Assembly: GCA_026125795.1 (NCBI GenBank)
Contig: JAHCKM010000005.1
Span: 451,513-515,512, forward strand
DNA: 64,000 bases
Reading direction: 5' to 3'
DNA from: Burkholderiaceae bacterium
GTDB taxonomy: Bacteria > Pseudomonadota > Gammaproteobacteria > Burkholderiales > Burkholderiaceae_C
Of this stretch, positions 55,363 to 64,000 are shown piece after piece. The notes beneath the pieces are model-generated. The model did no database searches. It was not told the origin of the DNA and saw only the letters and a list, made by a program, of their open reading frames with translations. The position numbers and the translations under genes are program-made. Position 1 is the first letter of the stretch; each line of letters opens with the position of its first letter.

Positions 55363-57069
55363 ATGCAGATGGTCAATCTGAAGCCCGGAGCGTTGACGCT
55401 CGACGATCTGCAGGCCATTCACGCGGGCGGCATGCAACTGCAGCTTCCGGAGCCCGCACGCAGTGCGATCCGCGCCAGCGCCGAAGTGGTGCAACGCGCC
55501 GCGCGTGGCGACGCCGCGGTCTACGGCGTCAACACCGGTTTCGGCAAGCTGGCGTCCACGCGCATCAGCGAGGCCGACCTCGGTGCGCTGCAGCTCAACC
55601 TGATCCGCTCGCACAGCGTCGGCGTCGGCGAACCGCTGCAGCCTGCGGTGGTGCGGCTGATGCTGGCGCTGAAGGCATCGTCGCTCGCGCGCGGTGCATC
55701 GGGCGTGCGCGAGGACGTGGTCGACACGTTGCTGGCGGTGCACAACGCCGGCCTGGTGCCCTGCGTGCCGAGCCAGGGCTCGGTCGGCGCGTCGGGCGAT
55801 CTGGCGCCCTTGGCCCACATGACCTTGGCGCTGATCGGCGAGGGCGAGTTCCTGGTCGACGGCGCGCGCAAGCCAGCCGCAACGTGCCTGCGCGAGGCCG
55901 GCATCGCCCCGCTGAAGCTGGCCGCCAAGGAAGGCCTGGCGCTGATCAACGGCACGCAGGTGTCGACCGCGCTCGCGCTGCACGCCTTCCTGAGCTTCGA
56001 GCCGGTGCTCGAATCGGCGCTGGTGATCGGCGCGCTCACGGTCGATGCGGCACGCGGCAGCGACGGACCGTTCGATCCGCGCATCCATGCATTGCGCGGC
56101 CAGCCGGGGCAGATCGACGTGGCACGCTACTACCGCGCGCTGCTGGACGGGTCGGCGATCCGCCGGTCGCACCTGCAAGGCGACGACCGTGTGCAGGACC
56201 CGTATTCGCTGCGCTGCCAGCCGCAGGTGGTGGGCGCCTGCCTCGATCAGCTGCGCCACGCCGCGCTGGTGCTGCTGCGCGAGGCCAACGCGGTGACCGA
56301 CAACCCCTTGGTGTTCGCCGATGACGGCGAAGGTGCGGACGGCCGGGCGCCGGGCCGCCCCAAGCCCGGCCGCGCCCCCTCGGGGGGCAGCGACAACGGC
56401 CAGATGGCCGTTGCGGCGAGGCTCACTTCGCGCAGCGAAGTGAAGGCGCGAAGCGCCGGCCGGAGCCAAGAAAGTGAGCGTGGGGGCACGATCTTGTCGG
56501 GCGGCAACTTCCACGCCGAGCCGGTGGCGCTGGCCTGCGACGCGATGGCGCTGGCCATCGCCGAGATCGGCGCCATCGCCGAGCGCCGCATCGCGATGCT
56601 GATCGATGCCGGCGTATCGCGCCTGCCGCCGTTTCTCACCCCGGACGCCGGCCTGAACTCCGGCTTCATGATCGCGCACGTGACCGCGGCGTCGCTGGCC
56701 AGCGAGAACAAGAGCCTGGCGCATCCGGCCAGCGTCGACTCGTTGCCGACCTCGGCCAACCAGGAAGACCACGTGTCGATGGCCACGTTCGCGGCGCGCC
56801 GGCTGCAGCCGATGATCGCCAACACGGCGCACATCCTGGGCATCGAGCTGCTTGCCGCGGCGCAGGGCATCGAGTACCTGCGGCCGCTGAAGAGCTCGGC
56901 CGCGCTGGAACAGGCCCACACCTTGCTTCGTGCGGTGTGCCCCGCCATGCACAGCGACCGTTATCTGGCGCCCGACATTGAGCGCGCGACCGAGCTGGTC
57001 ACGCATGGTGCGCTGTCGCGCGTGTTCCGCACCCTTGCGGGCTTGCCCGCGTTGTGGACGCCGGCTTGA
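55363..57069 (+). CDS. hutH: Histidine ammonia-lyase with in-frame repeat insertion
   Basis: 568 residues from ATG 55363 (or 55369); the family is about 510. The MIO-forming Ala-Ser-Gly is residues 143-145 (SVGASGDLAPL). YGVNTGFGKLA, LINGTQVSTALAL, DRVQDPYSLRCQPQVVGA, LSGGNFHAEPVALACD, NQEDHVSMATFAARRL are all present. Between NPLVFADDGE and TILSGGNFHAEP about 53 residues (324-376; bases 56332-56490) have no family counterpart and are encoded by a GC-rich dispersed repeat. The rest is complete, so it is probably functional. Deaminates histidine to urocanate. Confidence 0.93.
   Translation: MQMVNLKPGALTLDDLQAIHAGGMQLQLPEPARSAIRASAEVVQRAARGDAAVYGVNTGFGKLASTRISEADLGALQLNLIRSHSVGVGEPLQPAVVRLMLALKASSLARGASGVREDVVDTLLAVHNAGLVPCVPSQGSVGASGDLAPLAHMTLALIGEGEFLVDGARKPAATCLREAGIAPLKLAAKEGLALINGTQVSTALALHAFLSFEPVLESALVIGALTVDAARGSDGPFDPRIHALRGQPGQIDVARYYRALLDGSAIRRSHLQGDDRVQDPYSLRCQPQVVGACLDQLRHAALVLLREANAVTDNPLVFADDGEGADGRAPGRPKPGRAPSGGSDNGQMAVAARLTSRSEVKARSAGRSQESERGGTILSGGNFHAEPVALACDAMALAIAEIGAIAERRIAMLIDAGVSRLPPFLTPDAGLNSGFMIAHVTAASLASENKSLAHPASVDSLPTSANQEDHVSMATFAARRLQPMIANTAHILGIELLAAAQGIEYLRPLKSSAALEQAHTLLRAVCPAMHSDRYLAPDIERATELVTHGALSRVFRTLAGLPALWTPA
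56332..56490. repeat. Type A GC-rich repeat inserted in frame in hutH
   Basis: Contains GGGCCGCCCCAAGC, GCGCCCCCTCGGGGGGCAGCGA and GTGAGCGTGGGGGC, the type A modules also seen in the importer ATPase gene (inverted relative to 28113-28220). An extra central piece has stems AACGGCCA/TGGCCGTT, TCACTTCGC-GCA-GCGAAGTGA and GGCGC-GAA-GCGCC. 159 bases, divisible by three and without stop codons in the hutH frame. Confidence 0.85.
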
Positions 57070-57124
57070 GCCGCCGGGCCGCTCCCAAGGCGAAACCCGG
57101 AGTGCGCAGCACGAAGGTTTCCGT
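57066..57124 (+). repeat. 59-bp intercistronic unit after hutH
   Basis: Starts at the TTGA that holds the hutH stop; 59 bases with the same left half (TGAGCCGCCGGGCCGCTCCC) as the units at 28761 and 52593. From TTG 57066 it reads 20 codons to TAA (57126-57128). The internal stem is GTGC-GCA-GCAC, with compensating changes against the other copies. The next gene starts at 57171, so it is not coupled here. Confidence 0.8.
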
Positions 57125-57170
57125 ATAACCCGTTCGAGAAATCGATCCATCCATTGAAGCAGGAGCAGCA

Positions 57171-58127
57171 ATGAAGAAGACACACCTCTCGCGGCTGGTC
57201 GCCCTGGCCGCGGCCGTGTTCGTCGCCGGCGCCGTGCAGGCGCAGACCAAGGTCGCGGTTGGCATCTCGGGCTGGACCGGCTTTGCGCCGCTCACGCTCG
57301 CGAAGGAAGCCGGCCTGTTCAAGAAGCACGGGCTCGATGTCGATATCAAGAAGATTCCGCAGAAGGACCGCCACCTCGCGATCGCTTCGGGCGACATCCA
57401 GTGCGCCGCCACCACGGTGGAGACCTGGGTGGTGTGGAACGCCAACGGCGTGGCCACGACGCAGATCTTCCAGCTCGACAAGAGCTACGGCGCCGACGGC
57501 ATGGTGGTCAAACCCGGCATCACCAAGATCAGCGAGCTCAAGGGCAAGACCGTGGCTGCGAGTGCACCGGGCACCGCGCCGTACTTCACGCTGGCCTGGA
57601 TGCTGAAGAAGAACGGCCTCAGCGTGAAGGACGTGAAGGTGGTCAACCTCGAGCCGCAGGCCGCCGCCAACGCGATGATCGCCGGCACCGACGGCATCGA
57701 CGCCGCGATGACCTACGAGCCGTACCTGAGCGCGGTGCGCACCAAACCCGAGGCCGGCAAGATCATCGCGACCACGCTCGACTACCCGATGGTGATGGAC
57801 ACCTTCGGCTGCACGCCGAAGTTCCTGGCCGACAACCCCAAGGCCGCCAAGGCGCTGGCCGACGGCTACTTCGATGCGGTGGCGATGATCAAGGCCGATC
57901 CGAAGAAGAGCTTCGAGATCATGGGCGCCGACGTGAAACAGAGCGGCGAGCAGTTCGAGAAGAGCCAGGCCTATCTGCGCTGGCAGGATCGCGACGCGAA
58001 CCAGAAGTTCTTCGCCGGCGAGCACGCGCAGTTCAGCAAGGAGGCGGCCGACCTGCTGCTCGAGGCGGGCATCATCAAGCAGGTGCCGGATCTGTCCAAG
58101 CTCGCCGACACGCGCTTCCTGAAATGA
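57171..58127 (+). CDS. NitT/TauT-type ABC transporter substrate-binding protein
   Basis: 318 residues with a Sec signal (LSRLVALAAAVFVAGAVQA-QT). The mature protein follows the SsuA/TauA-like fold: KVAVGISGWTGFAPLTLAKEAGLFKKHGLDVDI, HLAIASGDIQCAATTVETWVVWNANG, ELKGKTVAASAPGTAPYFTLAWMLKKNG, NAMIAGTDGIDAAMTYEPYL. Family ligands range over sulfonates, nitrate and thiamine precursors; the position after hutH suggests a histidine-pathway compound or another nitrogenous substrate, but this is a guess. Confidence 0.88.
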   Translation: MKKTHLSRLVALAAAVFVAGAVQAQTKVAVGISGWTGFAPLTLAKEAGLFKKHGLDVDIKKIPQKDRHLAIASGDIQCAATTVETWVVWNANGVATTQIFQLDKSYGADGMVVKPGITKISELKGKTVAASAPGTAPYFTLAWMLKKNGLSVKDVKVVNLEPQAAANAMIAGTDGIDAAMTYEPYLSAVRTKPEAGKIIATTLDYPMVMDTFGCTPKFLADNPKAAKALADGYFDAVAMIKADPKKSFEIMGADVKQSGEQFEKSQAYLRWQDRDANQKFFAGEHAQFSKEAADLLLEAGIIKQVPDLSKLADTRFLK

Positions 58128-58170
58128 CCACCCCCGAAGCGGCCTAGCGGCCGCCTCCCCTCGAGGGGGC

Positions 58171-58207
58171 GACACCGACGGCCCGGCAGAGCCGGGTCCG
58201 TGGTGTC
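58171..58207. repeat. Long hairpin repeat (type B) between receptor and permease genes
   Basis: GACACC (58171-58176) pairs with GGTGTC (58202-58207), and the inner ACGGCCCGGC / GCCGGGTCCGT arms pair with one bulge around an AGA loop. It is preceded by CCCTCGAGGGGG. A structure of this kind could attenuate the permease message relative to the receptor or act as a terminator; it resembles the other GC-rich repeats here. Confidence 0.6.
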
Positions 58208-58244
58208 CGCTTGGGGGTGCCAGGCCAACCCAGGTGCTGACGTC

Positions 58245-59024
58245 TTGAAGCCATTGACCCCTGTCAGTTCGGGCGCGCGCATTGCGCTCGGCGTGAGCTT
58301 CTTCGTGCTGTTCGTGGCGGTGTGGTCGGTTGCGACGCTGGGCGGCTTCGTGAGTAAGACCTTCCTGGCCGACCCGCTCACGATGCTGCAAAGCGGCTGG
58401 ACCCTGCTGGCCAAGATGGGCTTCGCCAAGGACATCGGCATGACGGTGTGGCGCGTACTCGGCGGCTTTGTGATCGCCGCGCTGATCGCGCTGCCGCTCG
58501 GCGTGCTGATGGGCGCGTACAAGCCGGTCGAGGCGTTCTTCGAGCCGTTCGTGTCGTTCGCGCGCTACCTGCCGGCCAGCGCCTTCATCCCGTTGCTGAT
58601 CCTGTGGGCCGGCATCGGCGAGTCGCAGAAGCTCGCGGTCATCTTCATCGGCTCGTTCTTCCAGCTGGTGCTGATGATCGCGGTCACGGTCGGCAACACG
58701 CGGCGCGACCTGGTGGAAGCGGCCTACACGCTCGGCGTCGGCGACCGCAGCTTGATCCGTCGGGTGCTGATCCCGGGTGCCGCGCCGGAGATCGCCGAGA
58801 CCCTGCGCATGGTGCTCGGCTGGGCCTGGACCTACGTGATCGTGGCCGAGTTGATCGGCGCGTCGAGCGGCATCGGCCACATGATCACCGACAGCCAGGC
58901 GCTGCTGGCCACCGACCAGATCATCTTCGGCATCATCGTGATCGGGCTGATCGGCCTGGCCAGCGACCTGGCGTTCAAGGCGCTCAACCGCCGTCTGTTC
59001 CCGTGGGCGCAGCTCGGCCGATGA
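58245..59024 (+). CDS. NitT/TauT-type ABC transporter permease
   Basis: About 259 residues from TTG 58245 (LKPLTPVSSGARIALG); a GTG at 58200 lies in the hairpin repeat. About six membrane helices with the BPD_transp_1 EAA loop (EAAYTLGVGDRSLIRRVLIPGAAPEIAETLRM). LPASAFIPLLILWAGIGESQKLAVIFIGSFF is typical of SsuC/TauC-like proteins. Inner membrane channel of the importer. Confidence 0.87.
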   Translation: MKPLTPVSSGARIALGVSFFVLFVAVWSVATLGGFVSKTFLADPLTMLQSGWTLLAKMGFAKDIGMTVWRVLGGFVIAALIALPLGVLMGAYKPVEAFFEPFVSFARYLPASAFIPLLILWAGIGESQKLAVIFIGSFFQLVLMIAVTVGNTRRDLVEAAYTLGVGDRSLIRRVLIPGAAPEIAETLRMVLGWAWTYVIVAELIGASSGIGHMITDSQALLATDQIIFGIIVIGLIGLASDLAFKALNRRLFPWAQLGR

Positions 59025-59086
59025 CGTGTCGGCGATGAAAGCCGCTCCGTATCATGCCGCCACCGCTGTAGCTGGAGTCGCTCGAG

Positions 59087-60091
59087 ATGGATCCGCCGAG
59101 CTGGTTGCGCCGGATGTTCGGCGCCGAAACCGATGCGCTGACCGTCCATCGCAACCGGCTCATGGCACCGATGGCAACCGTCGGCTCGATCGTGCTGCTG
59201 CCGCTGGCGATCAATCACCTCTGGCAGGGCCGCATCACGCTCGCGCTGGCGGTCGGCGCGGTGGCCGTCGTGCTGGCGATCGATGCCGTGGCCATTCATC
59301 GGCGGCGCCAGCCGCCGCTGGCGTTCTGGCTGTTGCTGCTGCCGATGATCGGCGCGGCCGGATTCGCCACCGCGCGGCAGGGCGTCTACGGCGCGCTGTG
59401 GGCTTTTCCGATCGTGCTGTTCTGCTACTTCCTGCTGCCGCGGCGGGTGGCGCTGGCCTGCAGCCTGGGCGTGCTGGGGGTGTTCACCGCGCTGGTGTAT
59501 CGCTACGTGGGCGTGGAGACGGCGCCGCGCTTCTTTGCGGCGCTGCTGATGAGCATCGTGATGGTCAACGTGGTGCTCAGAATCCTCAACGAGCTGCAGG
59601 ATGCGCTGGTCGAGCAGGCCAACACCGATGCGCTGACCGGCGCCTTCAACCGGCGCTATCTCGACGTGTGTGTGGCCGAGGCCATCGAGCGCCGGCGCCG
59701 CCATGGCACGCCGGCGAGCCTGCTGCTGATCGACGTCGATCATTTCAAGCGCATCAACGACCGCCTGGGACATCAAAGCGGCGACGAGGTGTTGCGCACG
59801 CTGGTGCGAGCCTTCTCGGCGCGCAAGCGCAGCCTCGATCGCCTGTTTCGCTGCGGCGGCGAGGAGTTCGTGCTGCTGCTGCCGGACACCAGGATTGCCG
59901 ACGCCATGATGGTGGCCGAGCGGCTGCGCGCGCTGGCGGAAACCACGCCGGTGATCGACCAGCCCGTCACGGTGAGCATCGGCGTGGCCGCCCTGGGCGA
60001 CGGACAGACGCAGGACGAGTGGATGCGCCATGCCGACGGCGCGTTGTACGAGGCCAAGAATGCCGGCCGCAACCGCGTGGTGGCGGCGTGA
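59087..60091 (+). CDS. Diguanylate cyclase with N-terminal membrane domain
   Basis: 334 residues. Five or six N-terminal hydrophobic segments (about 25-165) form a 7TM-like sensor without a recognised family. The GGDEF domain starts DALTGAFNRRYLD; the active-site motif is GGEEF at residues 257-261 and the inhibitory I-site RxxD (R248-S-L-D251) lies five residues before it, so an active, product-inhibited cyclase is expected. A TATCAT at 59050-59055 may be its own -10. It sits between the permease and ATPase genes of an importer, which is unusual. Confidence 0.88.
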   Translation: MDPPSWLRRMFGAETDALTVHRNRLMAPMATVGSIVLLPLAINHLWQGRITLALAVGAVAVVLAIDAVAIHRRRQPPLAFWLLLLPMIGAAGFATARQGVYGALWAFPIVLFCYFLLPRRVALACSLGVLGVFTALVYRYVGVETAPRFFAALLMSIVMVNVVLRILNELQDALVEQANTDALTGAFNRRYLDVCVAEAIERRRRHGTPASLLLIDVDHFKRINDRLGHQSGDEVLRTLVRAFSARKRSLDRLFRCGGEEFVLLLPDTRIADAMMVAERLRALAETTPVIDQPVTVSIGVAALGDGQTQDEWMRHADGALYEAKNAGRNRVVAA

Positions 60092-60182
60092 AGAGGGTCG
60101 CAGCCGGCGCACCGGGAAGGCCGCAGGCGCGGCGTCCACTTGACCCGGCCGTGCCATGCAATCGTGCCGGCGCTGAATCGAC

Positions 60183-61034
60183 GTGACAGCCATTCTTTCC
60201 ATACGCGGCGTCGAGCGCCGCTTCGACGCCACACTGGCGCTGCAGGCCACCGATCTCGACGTGGCCGAGAACGACTTCATCACCATCCTGGGTCCCAGCG
60301 GCTGCGGCAAGAGCACGCTGCTGCGCATCGTGGCCGGTCTCGACGGGCCCACCGCCGGCGAGGTGCTGCTCGACGGCCGGCGCGTCGCCGGCCCCGGTGC
60401 CGATCGCGGCATGGTATTCCAGAGCTACACGCTGTTCCCGTGGCTCAGCGTGCTCGACAACGTCTGCTTCGGGCTGCGCGAGCGCGGCCTGCCGCGCGCG
60501 CAGCAGCTCGAGATCGCGCACGCGTTCATCGCCAAGGTGGGCCTGGTCGGCTTCGAGCAGCACTATCCCAAGCAGCTGTCCGGCGGCATGCAGCAGCGCA
60601 CGGCGCTGGCGCGTGCCCTGGCCAACCAGCCCCGCATGCTGTTGATGGACGAGCCGTTCGGTGCGCTCGATCACCAGACGCGGGAGCTGATGCAGGAGCT
60701 GTTGCTCGGCATCTGGGAAGGCGCAAGCGCGGCCAGCGCGGGGCCGCTCCCAAGCGGGCCGCAGCCCCCTCGGGGGGCAGCGACCGCAGGGAGCGTGGGG
60801 GCCTGTCCCACGGTGTTGTTCGTCACGCACGACATCGACGAGGCGGTGTTCATGGGCTCGCGCGCCGTGGTGATGAGCGCACGACCGGGCCGCATCAAGC
60901 TCGACCGCGTGGTGCCGCTGCCGCACCCGCGGCACTACTCGGTGAAGACCACGCCGGCATTCACCGAGCTGAAGGCCGAGCTGACCGAGGCCGTGCGGGT
61001 TGAAGTGCGCGCGGCGCAGATGCAGGCCGGCTGA
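60183..61034 (+). CDS. NitT/TauT-type ABC transporter ATPase with in-frame repeat insertion
   Basis: 283 residues from GTG 60183. Walker A LGPSGCGKSTLLRIVAG, Q-loop MVFQSYTLFPW, signature LSGGMQQRTALARAL, Walker B LLMDEPFGALD and switch His in LFVTHDIDEAVFMGSRAVVM are complete. Between LLGIWEG and TVLFVTHD about 28 residues (codons 60720-60809) are encoded by a type A GC-rich repeat; the family normally has a few residues there. The extra loop sits between the Walker B and H-loop regions. It belongs with the receptor and permease upstream. Confidence 0.9.
   Translation: MTAILSIRGVERRFDATLALQATDLDVAENDFITILGPSGCGKSTLLRIVAGLDGPTAGEVLLDGRRVAGPGADRGMVFQSYTLFPWLSVLDNVCFGLRERGLPRAQQLEIAHAFIAKVGLVGFEQHYPKQLSGGMQQRTALARALANQPRMLLMDEPFGALDHQTRELMQELLLGIWEGASAASAGPLPSGPQPPRGAATAGSVGACPTVLFVTHDIDEAVFMGSRAVVMSARPGRIKLDRVVPLPHPRHYSVKTTPAFTELKAELTEAVRVEVRAAQMQAG
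60729..60806. repeat. Type A GC-rich repeat inserted in the ATPase gene
   Basis: GGGGCCGCTCCCAAGC, GCCCCCTCGGGGGGCAGCGA and GGGAGCGTGGGGGCC follow each other exactly as in hutH (56332-56490), without the extra centre. In frame, no stop codon. Confidence 0.85.
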
Positions 61035-61156
61035 ACGGGAAGGGCGTGCCAGCTCCGTGCCCAAAGGCGCGCTGGTCCGACGGCGAACCGGTGGACCTGG
61101 AGCTGCAGGACAACCGCGGCGTGCCTGGGCGCTTGCGCGGCGAGGCAAAGAACCCG

Positions 61157-63586
<2,430 letters not shown>

Positions 63587-63786
63587 TGTCGGTCGGACGG
63601 CTCGGCGTCCGTCCCCCTGGCTCCCCCGTCCCCTCTTCTTGTGCTGGCTGTACGGGCCACCGATGCGGCTCGCCGCATGGTACTGCCGCCGCCGAAGGCC
63701 GGCTGCATCGCTGCGCGAATCGGCCCGCCGAACGTCGGTTCAATCACACATCGACCCGGCGGCGCCGCGCCGGACGCCGGCGCCGG

Positions 63787-64000
63787 CTACTGGCACACCA
63801 CCAGCCGGCCCTGCACGGTGCAGCGCACGCGTGCGTCGAGCGGGTTGCGGCCGATGTGCGGGAGCCGTGCGCCGTCGCTGGTCCAGCAGCCGAGCGGATC
63901 GCACGACATCACCGTCACCGGCGGCTGGTAGCCCGGCACCGGTGCCGGCAACGGCGGTGGCGCGCGCCGCGCGGCGGGGTCGGCGGGCGCGGGCGGCACC
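63787..64000 (-). CDS. Small Pro-rich hypothetical protein (5' end outside window)
   Basis: The reading frame is open to the window edge, so the start is unknown (a GTG at 63999 is only one option). At least 71 residues: an Ala/Pro-rich linker, then a cysteine-containing module SCDPLGCWTSDGARLPHIG...RVRCTVQGRLVVC at the C-terminus. This short module is common, as I recall, in Burkholderiales periplasmic proteins of unknown function. No further call is possible. Confidence 0.5.
   Translation of the reverse strand, partial: VPPAPADPAARRAPPPLPAPVPGYQPPVTVMSCDPLGCWTSDGARLPHIGRNPLDARVRCTVQGRLVVCQ

Noticed and set aside
55363-57069. hutH as a pseudogene because of the repeat insertion
   Set aside because: The insertion keeps the frame, adds no stop, and all catalytic motifs on both sides are intact.

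Overview
The window reads as one continuous chromosome piece of a high-GC betaproteobacterium, most likely Burkholderiales of the Rubrivivax/Leptothrix (Sphaerotilaceae) type. The basis is the GC-rich third codon positions, an EpsE/EpsF/EpsG-type exopolysaccharide (EPS) export set, a Bug-family solute receptor, the backbone order ubiJ-ubiB ... fmdB-type gene, DUF502 gene, aspS, nudB, EEP-family gene, clsB, and families of short GC-rich repeats of a kind I recall from that group. No tRNA, rRNA, insertion sequence, phage or CRISPR array was seen.

Region 1 (1-28060) is an EPS cluster. It starts inside a polymerase/ligase-like membrane protein. Then come a GT2 glycosyltransferase, an asparagine-synthetase-like amidotransferase, a GT4 glycosyltransferase, a WcaF-like acetyltransferase, two convergent paralogous beta-helix lipoproteins and a clan GH-A hydrolase lipoprotein. 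A long minus-strand run follows: EpsE, EpsF, EpsG, Gmd, Fcl, a GMC oxidoreductase, a GT4 enzyme, an FkbM methyltransferase, a WecG/TagA transferase, a Gfo/Idh/MocA oxidoreductase and an aldo/keto-reductase-like protein. Divergent from epsE is an unusual fusion of an ExeA-type AAA ATPase with a UDP-GlcNAc 2-epimerase-like domain that lacks the catalytic residues. ManC and GalE close the cluster. ManC, Gmd and Fcl together give GDP-L-fucose, so a fucose-containing polymer is likely.

Region 2 (28061-48643) is mostly backbone: ubiJ-ubiB, a sodium:solute symporter, the fmdB-type/DUF502/aspS operon, nudB, an EEP-family gene with clsB, a FAD monooxygenase with a Bug receptor, a D-threonine-aldolase-like enzyme with a class III transaminase, a membrane-tethered nucleoside hydrolase, a 2OG-Fe(II) oxygenase, a 3-hydroxyisobutyrate-dehydrogenase-like enzyme and a YadG/YadH-like ABC exporter.

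Region 3 (48644-61034) is a complete histidine utilisation locus: hutC-hutD-hutI-hutG-hutF on the minus strand and hutU-hutH on the plus strand, around a perfect HutC-type palindrome. It runs into a NitT/TauT-type ABC importer whose genes are split by a diguanylate cyclase gene. Region 4 (61035-64000) has a hybrid sensor kinase and the end of a small hypothetical gene.

The most interesting structure is a family of 59-bp intercistronic units at four operon junctions (ubiJ/ubiB, nudB/EEP gene, hutC/hutD, hutH/ABC receptor). Each unit is a 20-codon mini-ORF. Its first codon overlaps the upstream gene's stop as NTGA. In most copies it ends with a Shine-Dalgarno-like GGAGG, and its stop overlaps the next ATG as ATGA. 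At hutC/hutD three units are stacked, giving four consecutive ATGA junctions. Related GC-rich repeats have entered genes in frame (hutH, the importer ATPase, nudB) and form upstream ORFs touching the starts of ubiJ and the symporter gene.
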